Positions 1-7,533 of a stretch of 64,000 nt of DNA are shown one piece after another. The stretch lies in contig NZ_BMNG01000006.1 of assembly GCF_014646335.1 (NCBI RefSeq), forward strand, positions 1-64,000, read 5' to 3'. Source of the stretch: Streptomyces lasiicapitis. Its GTDB lineage: Bacteria > Actinomycetota > Actinomycetes > Streptomycetales > Streptomycetaceae. A model generated the notes under the pieces. That model saw only the letters and a list, made by a program, of their open reading frames with translations, was not told the origin of the DNA and ran no database searches. Each line of letters begins with the position of its first letter. Positions within the stretch are counted from its first letter, which is position 1. The translations under genes and the position numbers were made by a program.

Positions 1-3000
1 GGCCCCCGCGGCCGACGTCGCGCCCGCCGACGACAAGCAGGCACCGGACGTGCAGGCCGAGAAGTCCGAGCAGCCGGTGAAGACCGAGGCCGCCCCGCGT
101 GGCCGTGACGCCGGTGACGCCGAGGCCGACGCCGGCCCGCGTGGTCGTACGCGTCGCCGTGCCACCCGCAAGGCCGCCGCCGGGTTCACCGCGCCCGCCG
201 AGCCGGACGCGCGGTCCGGCGAGGACGGCGAGCGGCGTCCCGCGCGGCCTTCCGTGGCCGTGTTCCAGGCGCCCGTGTTCGCCGAGCCGATGTTCCAGAC
301 CCCGGAGCGCGCCGCCGCCGCTGCCGCCGCCGAGGCGGCCGAGCAGCCCGTCGAGGCCGCGCCTGCCGTCGCCGTCGAGGAGGAGACCGGGCCGCGCCGC
401 CGTCGCCGCCGTCGCGCCGCCGACGAGCAGCCCGCCGCCCCGGCGCCCGCCGCCGAGGAGGCCGAGGAGCCCGCCGAGTCCACTGAGCACACCGCGCCCG
501 CCGAGGCCGACGCCGACGTCGAGACCGAGGCCGACGAGGCCGCGGACGACGACGCCGGTGAGCGCCACGGCCGTCGCCGTCGCCGCGGTGGCCGTCGCCG
601 CCGTCGCGGGGAGTCCGCCGACGCGGACGGCTCCGCCGACGCGGACGACGCCGAGCAGGGCGACGACGACAACGACGAAGCGGCGGACGCCGCCGACCAG
701 GCCGACGACGACAACGACGACGAGGGCGCGGAGGCCGCAGGCGGCTCCAGCAGCAGCCGTCGCCGCCGTCGCCGTCGCCGCCGCGCCGGTGACACCGGTG
801 AGGCCGAGCCGGGCGAGGGCGACCCGGAGCGCACGGTCGTCAAGGTCCGCGAGCCCCGCAAGAAGGGCGACGACCACCCGTCCGACGAGGTCCAGTCCAT
901 CAAGGGCTCGACGCGTCTGGAGGCGAAGAAGCAGCGCCGCCGCGAAGGCCGCGAGCAGGGCCGCCGCCGCGTCCCGATCATCACCGAGGCCGAGTTCCTG
1001 GCCCGCCGCGAGGCCGTCAACCGGGAAATGATCGTCCGTCAGAACGGCGACCGCACCCAGATCGGCGTCCTCGAGGACAACATCCTCGTCGAGCACTACG
1101 TCAACAAGGAGCAGTCGACTTCGTACGTCGGCAACGTCTACCTGGGCAAGGTGCAGAACGTCCTGCCGTCGATGGAGGCCGCCTTCATCGACATCGGCAA
1201 GGGCCGCAACGCCGTCCTGTACGCCGGTGAGGTCAACTTCGAGGCGCTCGGCATGGCCAACGGGCCGCGCCGCATCGAGTCCGCCCTGAAGTCCGGGCAG
1301 TCCGTGCTCGTGCAGGTCACCAAGGACCCGATCGGCCACAAGGGCGCCCGCCTGACCAGCCAGGTCTCGCTGCCCGGCCGCTACCTGGTCTACGTGCCCG
1401 AGGGCTCGATGACCGGCATCAGCCGCAAGCTGCCCGACACTGAGCGCGCGCGTCTGAAGACCATCCTCAAGAAGATCGTCCCCGAGGACGCGGGCGTCAT
1501 CGTGCGCACCGCCGCCGAGGGCGCGAGCGAGGACGAGCTGCGCCGTGACGTCGAGCGGCTGCAGGGGCAGTGGGAGGACATCCTCAAGAAGTCGAAGATG
1601 ACCACCACCAGCTCGCCGAGCCTGCTCTACGGCGAGCCGGACATGACCGTCCGCGTGGTCCGCGACATCTTCAACGAGGACTTCTCGAAGGTCATCATCA
1701 GCGGCGACGAGGCGTGGGAGACCATCCACGGCTACGTCTCGCACGTCGCGCCCGACCTCGCCGACCGCCTCTCGCGGTGGACGTCCGAGGTCGACGTCTT
1801 CGCGACGTACCGGATCGACGAGCAGCTCGCCAAGGCGCTCGACCGCAAGGTGTGGCTGCCCTCGGGCGGCTCCCTCGTGATCGACAAGACCGAGGCGATG
1901 GTCGTCATCGACGTCAACACCGGCAAGTTCACCGGTCAGGGCGGCAACCTCGAAGAGACCGTGACGAGGAACAACCTCGAAGCGGCCGAGGAGATCGTGC
2001 GCCAGCTGCGTCTGCGCGACCTCGGCGGCATCGTCGTCATCGACTTCATCGACATGGTCCTGGAGTCCAACCGGGACCTGGTCCTGCGGCGGATGCTGGA
2101 GTGCCTGGGCCGGGACCGGACCAAGCACCAGGTCGCCGAGGTCACCTCGCTGGGTCTCGTACAGATGACCCGCAAGCGTGTGGGCCAGGGCCTTCTGGAG
2201 TCGTTCTCCGAGACCTGCGTGCACTGCAACGGCCGTGGCGTCATCGTGCACATGGAGCAGGCGACGACGGCCGGTGGCGGCGGCAAGCGCAAGAAGCGCG
2301 GCCGCGGCGGCGACCAGGCCGCGGCGCACGACCACACGCACGAGACCGCGGACAGCGCCGACTCCGGTCAGGAGACGGCCGCCGAGGTGGCCGCCGAGGT
2401 CGCCGAGCCGGTCGCGCTGCCCGAGCCGGACTTCGTGCCGGACGAGGAGCTGTACAGCAGCCCGGCCGAGGCCGAGGCCGCCGCTTCCCGTGGTGGCCGT
2501 TCGCGGCGCCGTGCCACGCGCCGGGCGTCCGCTCCGGCGGGTGCGCCGAAGTCGGAGACGGCCGAGGCCGGTCCGTCCGAGCGCGAGGAGCGTGCCGAGA
2601 AGGCTGAGAAGCCCGAGAAGGCCGAGAAGCCGGAGAAGGCCGGGCGCGCCGAGAAGAGGGCCAAGTCCCGTGCGGGCAAGGCCAAGGCGGAGGCCGTCGA
2701 GGCCGCAGCCCCGGTCGAGGAGACCCCGGCTGCTCCCGTCGCCGAGGCCCCGGCCGCTCCCGTCGCCGAGGCGCCCGCCGCGCCTGTCGCTCCCGTTGAG
2801 GACGACGCGGCTCCCAAGGGGCGTACGCGGCGTCGTGCGACCCGTAAGGCGACGGCTCCCGCCGGTTCGCCCAAGGCCGCGGCCGACAGCGGCGAGGTGA
2901 TCGTCGCGGAGCCGGTCAAGCCGGAGCCGGAGGCGGTCACCGAGGCGCCTGCCGCCGCCGAGCCGGTCGCGCAGGCCGCCCCGGCCGAGCCGGTCGCGGA

Positions 3001-3403
3001 GCCCGCCGCCGAGGCCCCGGCGCGCCCGCGCCGCCGTGCCGTGCGCAAGGCCACCGCGCCGACCGCGCCGGAGGAGACGGCCTTCGTGGTCGTCCCCGCG
3101 GCGGACAAGCCGGCCGAGGCCGCCACGGAGCAGCCGTCCGAGGACAAGGCCGAGGCGCCCGCCGCCGACGCCGCCGAGGAAGCCGCTCCGGCCGCCAAGA
3201 AGACGGCGCGCAAGACGGCCAAGAAGGCCACCGCCAAGAAGGCCGCGACGAAGAAGACCGCGGCCAAGAAGACGGCGACGAAGAAGACGGCCGCCAAGAA
3301 GACGACGGCCAAGAAGGCGGCGAAGACCGCCACTTCGAAGAAGGCCGCCGCCGCGGCGGAGCAGTCGCAAACGGCGGTCTCGGCCCCGGCCGACGCCGGC
3401 TGA
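1..3403 (+). CDS. rne: Ribonuclease E/G family endoribonuclease (5' end outside window)
   Basis: Single-strand-specific endoribonuclease for mRNA decay and rRNA/tRNA processing. The frame is already open at base 2, so the true start lies upstream; the GTG at 50 is only an internal candidate. Order seen: an acidic and Arg-block-rich disordered N-terminal region (to about base 960), an S1 RNA-binding domain (about 1110-1400), the catalytic DNase I-like part with the Asp motifs VVIDVNTG (from 1901) and VVIDFIDM (about 2030-2056), and a Zn-link CVHC (2216-2227). A tail of about 1.1 kb follows, rich in Ala, Glu and Pro with RxRRRATRxA repeats, ending in KKTA-type Lys/Ala repeats like a histone H1 tail. 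The disordered arms on both sides of the core fit actinobacterial RNase E, where they serve as scaffolds (family knowledge). Confidence 0.95.
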   Translation, partial: APAADVAPADDKQAPDVQAEKSEQPVKTEAAPRGRDAGDAEADAGPRGRTRRRATRKAAAGFTAPAEPDARSGEDGERRPARPSVAVFQAPVFAEPMFQTPERAAAAAAAEAAEQPVEAAPAVAVEEETGPRRRRRRRAADEQPAAPAPAAEEAEEPAESTEHTAPAEADADVETEADEAADDDAGERHGRRRRRGGRRRRRGESADADGSADADDAEQGDDDNDEAADAADQADDDNDDEGAEAAGGSSSSRRRRRRRRRAGDTGEAEPGEGDPERTVVKVREPRKKGDDHPSDEVQSIKGSTRLEAKKQRRREGREQGRRRVPIITEAEFLARREAVNREMIVRQNGDRTQIGVLEDNILVEHYVNKEQSTSYVGNVYLGKVQNVLPSMEAAFIDIGKGRNAVLYAGEVNFEALGMANGPRRIESALKSGQSVLVQVTKDPIGHKGARLTSQVSLPGRYLVYVPEGSMTGISRKLPDTERARLKTILKKIVPEDAGVIVRTAAEGASEDELRRDVERLQGQWEDILKKSKMTTTSSPSLLYGEPDMTVRVVRDIFNEDFSKVIISGDEAWETIHGYVSHVAPDLADRLSRWTSEVDVFATYRIDEQLAKALDRKVWLPSGGSLVIDKTEAMVVIDVNTGKFTGQGGNLEETVTRNNLEAAEEIVRQLRLRDLGGIVVIDFIDMVLESNRDLVLRRMLECLGRDRTKHQVAEVTSLGLVQMTRKRVGQGLLESFSETCVHCNGRGVIVHMEQATTAGGGGKRKKRGRGGDQAAAHDHTHETADSADSGQETAAEVAAEVAEPVALPEPDFVPDEELYSSPAEAEAAASRGGRSRRRATRRASAPAGAPKSETAEAGPSEREERAEKAEKPEKAEKPEKAGRAEKRAKSRAGKAKAEAVEAAAPVEETPAAPVAEAPAAPVAEAPAAPVAPVEDDAAPKGRTRRRATRKATAPAGSPKAAADSGEVIVAEPVKPEPEAVTEAPAAAEPVAQAAPAEPVAEPAAEAPARPRRRAVRKATAPTAPEETAFVVVPAADKPAEAATEQPSEDKAEAPAADAAEEAAPAAKKTARKTAKKATAKKAATKKTAAKKTATKKTAAKKTTAKKAAKTATSKKAAAAAEQSQTAVSAPADAG

Positions 3404-3432
3404 TCCGTCTGACGGCTGGTCACGCGTCAACA

Positions 3433-3474
3433 CCGGTGCCCCCGCACGGCGAACCCGCCGCGTGGGGGCACCGG
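3433..3474 (+). terminator. Hairpin terminator after RNase E gene
   Basis: Perfect 11-bp arms: CCGGTGCCCCC at 3433-3443 pairs with GGGGGCACCGG at 3464-3474, and the stem can extend inward. There is no U-tract, which is common for actinobacterial terminators. Confidence 0.7.
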
Positions 3475-3662
3475 CGCGTCGGGGCGCGGTGTGATCGGTC
3501 CGCGCACTCAATGCGCCGTTTTCAGCCGCCACTTGGAACTGACAGGCTTACCTGTAAGACTCATGCGGTTTGCTGAACGTGAAGAAACGTTGTTGGTAGT
3601 GAGGACATGACGCGGGCGCGCCGTGGGGAGACCGCGCGCCGGGGTCAGGGGAGGGATGCACC

Positions 3663-5033
3663 ATGGCGCAGTCGCGCCTCAGAGGTACGGGCCGCCACCG
3701 CGCCGTGAAGCAGGTCAGGGGAGGACGGCAGGCCGCGGCGATCGCCACGGTGCTCTCCGCGGCGGCGAGCCTCCAGGCCGCGGGCATGGGCGTCGCGGGC
3801 GCCGCCCCGGACGACAAGGCCACCACGCCGACCTGGACCGAGGGCCCGGTCTTCAACGACCCGCTCGGCACGGAAGAGGCCCAGCACACGATCCGCACCC
3901 GCCTGATCCAGCTCACCGACGCGGCCGTGCCCGGCTCCACCATCAAGGTCGCCGTCTACCACGTGTGGGAGGCCCCGGTCGTCGACGCGCTCCTGAACGC
4001 CCGCCAGCGCGGTGTCCACGTACAGATCCTGCTCGACTCCACGAGCCGCACGGACCGCCCGGACAACCCCTCGTACGCGAAGCTCGCGACGTCGCTCGGC
4101 ACGGACCGGAGCGACAAGTCCTTCGTCGCGCTGTGTCCCACGGACAAGTCGTGCCTGGGCGACCCGCGCCACGGAAAATCGATCATGCACAACAAGTTCT
4201 GGCTGTTCTCCCAGGTCAAGGGCGCCCGGGACGTCGTCGTACAGACCACGTCGAACTCGACGCCGTCGGCGCACACCAAGTTCTTCAACGACGCGCTGCT
4301 GCTGCCGGACAACCCGGCGATGTACGACGCGTTCGCCGAGTACTTCGACGACATGGTGCGCAAGGACTGGCGGGGCTGGGACTACCGCACGGCCAGCAAC
4401 GGGCAGTACAAGGCGTACTTCTTCCCGCGCGAGGGCACGGTCAACGAGACCGACACCATGTACTCGGTCCTGAACAACGTCTCGTGCACCTACAAGGACG
4501 CGAACGGCGTGAAGCGGCAGACCAGGGTCCGCGCCTCCATCTTCAAGATCACGCGCAAGCAGATCGCCGACAAGCTGGTGTCCCTGAAGAAGGCGGGCTG
4601 CGCCGTCGACCTCGTCTACGCCGAGACGGACAGCGCCAAGAGCCAGGGCGGCACCCCCGGCACCTGGGAGGCCCTGCACAAGCGCGGCGGCCCGACCCTG
4701 CGCTGCTACAACGACGACCGGGACCCGCTGCTGCCCGGCCAGAAGCTGGTCACGCCGTACATCATCCACAGCAAGTACGTCCTCATCGACGGCGTGTACG
4801 ACGGCAAGCGCAACAAGGTCTCCTTCACCGGTTCGCAGAACTACACGGCGCCCGCGCTGCGTGAGAACGACGAAGTGATCGTGAAGGTCGACGACGACTC
4901 GGTGCACGACACCTACCGCAAGCACTTCGACCGGGTGAAGAAGGTGGCCTGGCCGGGGACCAGCGACAAGACGGACCTGTGCCGGGGTGTGAAGCCGCTG
5001 CCGCCGGACGGCGAGAAGCCCACCCCCCGCTAG
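3663..5033 (+). CDS. Secreted phospholipase D-like (HKD) protein
   Basis: 456 aa, ATG preceded by GGGAGGG. The N-terminus has basic residues, then an Ala-rich hydrophobic stretch and an AGAAP cleavage-like site near residue 48, so a Sec signal peptide is likely. Two PLD motifs are visible. The second, HSKYVLID (about 4768-4791), is a complete HxKx4D. The first, HNKFWLFS (about 4189-4212), keeps His and Lys but has Ser where Asp is expected. PLD enzymes hydrolyse phosphodiesters of lipids or nucleic acids through paired HKD motifs. Several Cys residues suggest disulfides outside the cell. The gene stands alone between RNase E and rplU; its substrate cannot be read from the sequence. Confidence 0.85.
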   Translation: MAQSRLRGTGRHRAVKQVRGGRQAAAIATVLSAAASLQAAGMGVAGAAPDDKATTPTWTEGPVFNDPLGTEEAQHTIRTRLIQLTDAAVPGSTIKVAVYHVWEAPVVDALLNARQRGVHVQILLDSTSRTDRPDNPSYAKLATSLGTDRSDKSFVALCPTDKSCLGDPRHGKSIMHNKFWLFSQVKGARDVVVQTTSNSTPSAHTKFFNDALLLPDNPAMYDAFAEYFDDMVRKDWRGWDYRTASNGQYKAYFFPREGTVNETDTMYSVLNNVSCTYKDANGVKRQTRVRASIFKITRKQIADKLVSLKKAGCAVDLVYAETDSAKSQGGTPGTWEALHKRGGPTLRCYNDDRDPLLPGQKLVTPYIIHSKYVLIDGVYDGKRNKVSFTGSQNYTAPALRENDEVIVKVDDDSVHDTYRKHFDRVKKVAWPGTSDKTDLCRGVKPLPPDGEKPTPR

Positions 5034-5057
5034 CGAGGGCGTGGGCGCGGACCCGGT

Positions 5058-5086
5058 TTGACCCGTACGGACGCGCCCCGTAACCT
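5058..5086 (+). promoter_or_regulatory. Promoter of rplU-rpmA
   Basis: TTGACC (5058-5063), 17-bp spacer, TAACCT (5081-5086): close to a sigma-70/HrdB consensus. Predicted start near 5093, which gives a leader of about 155 nt before rplU. Confidence 0.7.
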
Positions 5087-5247
5087 TGACCGTCGGCGTG
5101 TTCCTATGCCACGCCCAACCCCTGTAAACCTCATTCCTCCCGGAAATCACGCGGAATTCCGTGTGACATCGGGGAGAGGCCGTTCGCGCCATCGGCGCGG
5201 GGCGGCTGGACTGCGGGGGTCCCGTTCCGAGCGAGAGAGAGATCCGC
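5087..5247 (+). promoter_or_regulatory. Leader region of rplU with palindrome
   Basis: Untranslated region with an 18-nt near-perfect palindrome at 5148-5165 (9-bp arms, one G-T pair, GAATTC in the centre), followed by G-rich sequence. Possible site of autogenous control by L21; this is an inference. Confidence 0.4.
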
Positions 5248-5568
5248 GTGTACGCCATCGTGCGCAGCGGTGGTCGCCAGCACAAGGTTGCTGTCGACGA
5301 CATCGTTGAGGTTGACAAGATTTCCACCGCCAAGGTTGGCGACACGGTCGAGCTCTCGACCCTGCTCGTTGTCGACGGCGACGCCGTGACCAGCGACCCG
5401 TGGGTCCTGGCCGGCATCAAGGTCACCGCCGAGGTCGTGGACCACCACAAGGGTGCCAAGATCGACATCCTTCGGTACAAGAACAAGACCGGCTACCGCC
5501 GCCGTCAGGGTCACCGTCAGCAGTACACGGCGATCAAGATCACCGGCATCCCCACGGCTGCGAAGTAA
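5248..5568 (+). CDS. rplU: 50S ribosomal protein L21
   Basis: 106 aa, the usual size for L21. GTG start gives MYAIVRSGGRQHKV, the typical L21 beginning, and the C-terminal part has the RRRQGHRQ basic segment that contacts 23S rRNA. First gene of the conserved rplU-rpmA-obg cluster; rpmA begins 14 bp downstream. Transcription most likely comes from the promoter at 5058-5086 through a long leader. Confidence 0.98.
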   Translation: MYAIVRSGGRQHKVAVDDIVEVDKISTAKVGDTVELSTLLVVDGDAVTSDPWVLAGIKVTAEVVDHHKGAKIDILRYKNKTGYRRRQGHRQQYTAIKITGIPTAAK

Positions 5569-5582
5569 GGGACTGAGACAAG

Positions 5583-5837
5583 ATGGCACACAAGAAGGGC
5601 GCATCGTCCACTCGGAACGGGCGCGATTCCAATGCTCAGCGGCTCGGTGTGAAGCGCTTCGGCGGTCAGACCGTCAACGCCGGTGAGATCCTGGTCCGCC
5701 AGCGCGGCACCCACTTCCACCCGGGCACGGGCGTCGGCCGCGGCAAGGACGACACCCTGTTCGCGCTGGACGCCGGTGCGGTGGAGTTCGGTACCCACCG
5801 TGGCCGCAAGGTCGTGAACATCGTTCCGGTCGCCTGA
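5583..5837 (+). CDS. rpmA: 50S ribosomal protein L27
   Basis: 84 aa. Begins MAHKKGASSTRNGRDSNAQ, the canonical L27 N-terminus that reaches the peptidyl transferase centre, and contains the GGQTVNAGEILVRQRG and HPGTGVGRGKDDTLFA family signatures. No N-terminal extension of the kind cleaved in Firmicutes is present. It lies 14 bp after rplU in the same transcript and is followed by a terminator at 5872-5924, so obg may be partly separate. Confidence 0.98.
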   Translation: MAHKKGASSTRNGRDSNAQRLGVKRFGGQTVNAGEILVRQRGTHFHPGTGVGRGKDDTLFALDAGAVEFGTHRGRKVVNIVPVA

Positions 5838-5871
5838 TCACTCAGGTTCCGTAGAACAAGTTCTTCGCTAG

Positions 5872-5924
5872 GGCGGACCTCGACTTCTCGTGCTCCTGGA
5901 GTGCGGGAAGCGGGTCCGCCTTTT
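5872..5924 (+). terminator. Terminator between rpmA and obg
   Basis: GGCGGACC (5872-5879) pairs with GGTCCGCC (5913-5920), and an inner ACTTC/GGAAG can extend the stem. A TTTT run follows, so this resembles an intrinsic terminator. Confidence 0.7.
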
Positions 5925-5972
5925 GCGTGTTAGACGTAAGACATTCCCGTACGTTTCTGGAGGCACTGAACC

Positions 5973-7421
5973 ATGACCACCTTCGTGGACCGCGTCGAGC
6001 TGCATGTCGCCGCGGGTAGCGGAGGCCACGGCTGTGCCTCCGTTCACCGTGAGAAGTTCAAGCCGCTCGGCGGCCCGGACGGCGGCAACGGCGGCAGGGG
6101 CGGCGACGTCATCCTGGTCGTCGACCAGTCCGTGACCACGCTCCTCGACTACCACCACAGCCCGCACCGCAAGGCCACCGCCGGCAAGCCCGGCGAGGGC
6201 GGCAACCGCTCCGGCAAGGACGGCCAGGACCTGGTCCTGCCCGTCCCGGACGGCACCGTCGTCATGGACAAGCAGGGCAACGTGCTCGCGGACATGGTCG
6301 GCCACGGCACCCTGTACGTCGCCGCGCAGGGCGGCCGCGGGGGCCTCGGCAACGCGGCGCTGGCCTCCGCCCGGCGCAAGGCGCCCGGTTTCGCGCTGCT
6401 CGGCGAGCCCGGCGGCGGCGGTGACGTCGTCCTGGAGCTCAAGACGGTCGCGGACGTCGCGCTCGTCGGCTACCCGAGCGCGGGCAAGTCCTCGCTGATC
6501 TCGGTGCTCAGCGCCGCCAAGCCGAAGATCGCCGACTACCCGTTCACGACCCTGGTGCCCAACCTGGGCGTCGTCACGGCCGGTGCCACGGTCTACACGA
6601 TCGCGGACGTGCCCGGTCTCATCCCCGGCGCCAGCCAGGGCAAGGGCCTCGGCCTCGAGTTCCTGCGCCATGTGGAGCGGTGCAGCGTGCTCGTGCACGT
6701 CCTGGACACGGCGACGCTGGAGTCCGACCGTGACCCGGTGTCCGACCTCGACGTGATCGAGGCGGAGCTGCGGGAGTACGGCGCGGGCCTGGAGAACCGG
6801 CCGCGTCTGGTGGTCCTCAACAAGGTCGACATCCCCGACGGCCAGGACCTGGCCGACCTGGTGCGGCCCGACCTGGAGGAGCGCGGCTACCGCGTCTTCG
6901 AGGTCTCCGCGGTCGCCCACAAGGGCCTCAAGGAGCTGTCCTTCGCGCTCGCCGGGCTCGTCGCCGAGGCGCGGGCCGCCAAGCCCCAGGAGGAGGCCAC
7001 GCGCATCGTCATCCGGCCCAAGGCCGTCGACGACGCGGGCTTCACCGTCACGCGCGAGGAGGAAGAGGGCGAGGCCCTGTTCCGCGTGCGCGGCGAGAAG
7101 CCGGAGCGCTGGGTGCGCCAGACCGACTTCAACAACGACGAGGCCGTCGGCTACCTCGCCGACCGGCTCAACCGCCTCGGCGTCGAGGACGAGCTGATGA
7201 AGGCCGGTGCCCGCGCGGGCGACGGCGTGGCCATCGGCGCCGAGGACAACGCGGTCGTCTTCGACTGGGAGCCGTCGCTGTCCGCCGGAGCGGAGATGCT
7301 CGGGCGGCGCGGCGAGGACCACCGCCTGGAGGCCCCGCGCCCGGCCGCGCAGCGCCGCAGGGACCGGGACGCGGAGCGGGACGAGGCGGAGCGGGCGTAC
7401 GACGACTTCGAGCCCTTCTAG
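5973..7421 (+). CDS. obg: GTPase Obg (ObgE/CgtA)
   Basis: 482 aa, ATG with GGAGG upstream. Domain order: glycine-rich Obg fold (residues 1-158), G domain with the P-loop GYPSAGKSSLIS, switch region PFTTLVPNLG, DVPGLIPGAS and NKVD, then an actinobacterial C-terminal OCT domain (about 340-430) and a charged tail. Essential GTPase in late 50S assembly that also responds to the GTP/ppGpp pool; in Streptomyces it influences aerial mycelium formation (established for S. coelicolor Obg). It lies 135 bp after rpmA, separated by a terminator, and ends before a strong bidirectional terminator. Confidence 0.97.
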   Translation: MTTFVDRVELHVAAGSGGHGCASVHREKFKPLGGPDGGNGGRGGDVILVVDQSVTTLLDYHHSPHRKATAGKPGEGGNRSGKDGQDLVLPVPDGTVVMDKQGNVLADMVGHGTLYVAAQGGRGGLGNAALASARRKAPGFALLGEPGGGGDVVLELKTVADVALVGYPSAGKSSLISVLSAAKPKIADYPFTTLVPNLGVVTAGATVYTIADVPGLIPGASQGKGLGLEFLRHVERCSVLVHVLDTATLESDRDPVSDLDVIEAELREYGAGLENRPRLVVLNKVDIPDGQDLADLVRPDLEERGYRVFEVSAVAHKGLKELSFALAGLVAEARAAKPQEEATRIVIRPKAVDDAGFTVTREEEEGEALFRVRGEKPERWVRQTDFNNDEAVGYLADRLNRLGVEDELMKAGARAGDGVAIGAEDNAVVFDWEPSLSAGAEMLGRRGEDHRLEAPRPAAQRRRDRDAERDEAERAYDDFEPF

Positions 7422-7478
7422 GCCGTAGGCCTTGGGCGGGGCCCGGTCCCCGTCAAGTGAAAGGCCCCCGTCACGTGA

Positions 7479-7514
7479 AAGGGCCCCGGAGCGATCATTC
7501 GCTCCGGGGCCCTT
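7479..7514. terminator. Bidirectional terminator between convergent genes
   Basis: Perfect 15-bp arms (7479-7493 and 7500-7514), loop ATCATT, with AA and TT at the stem ends. It sits between obg (+) and the convergent gene at 7534-9696 (-). Confidence 0.85.
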
Positions 7515-7533
7515 CGCTGTCTTCACCGTGCGG

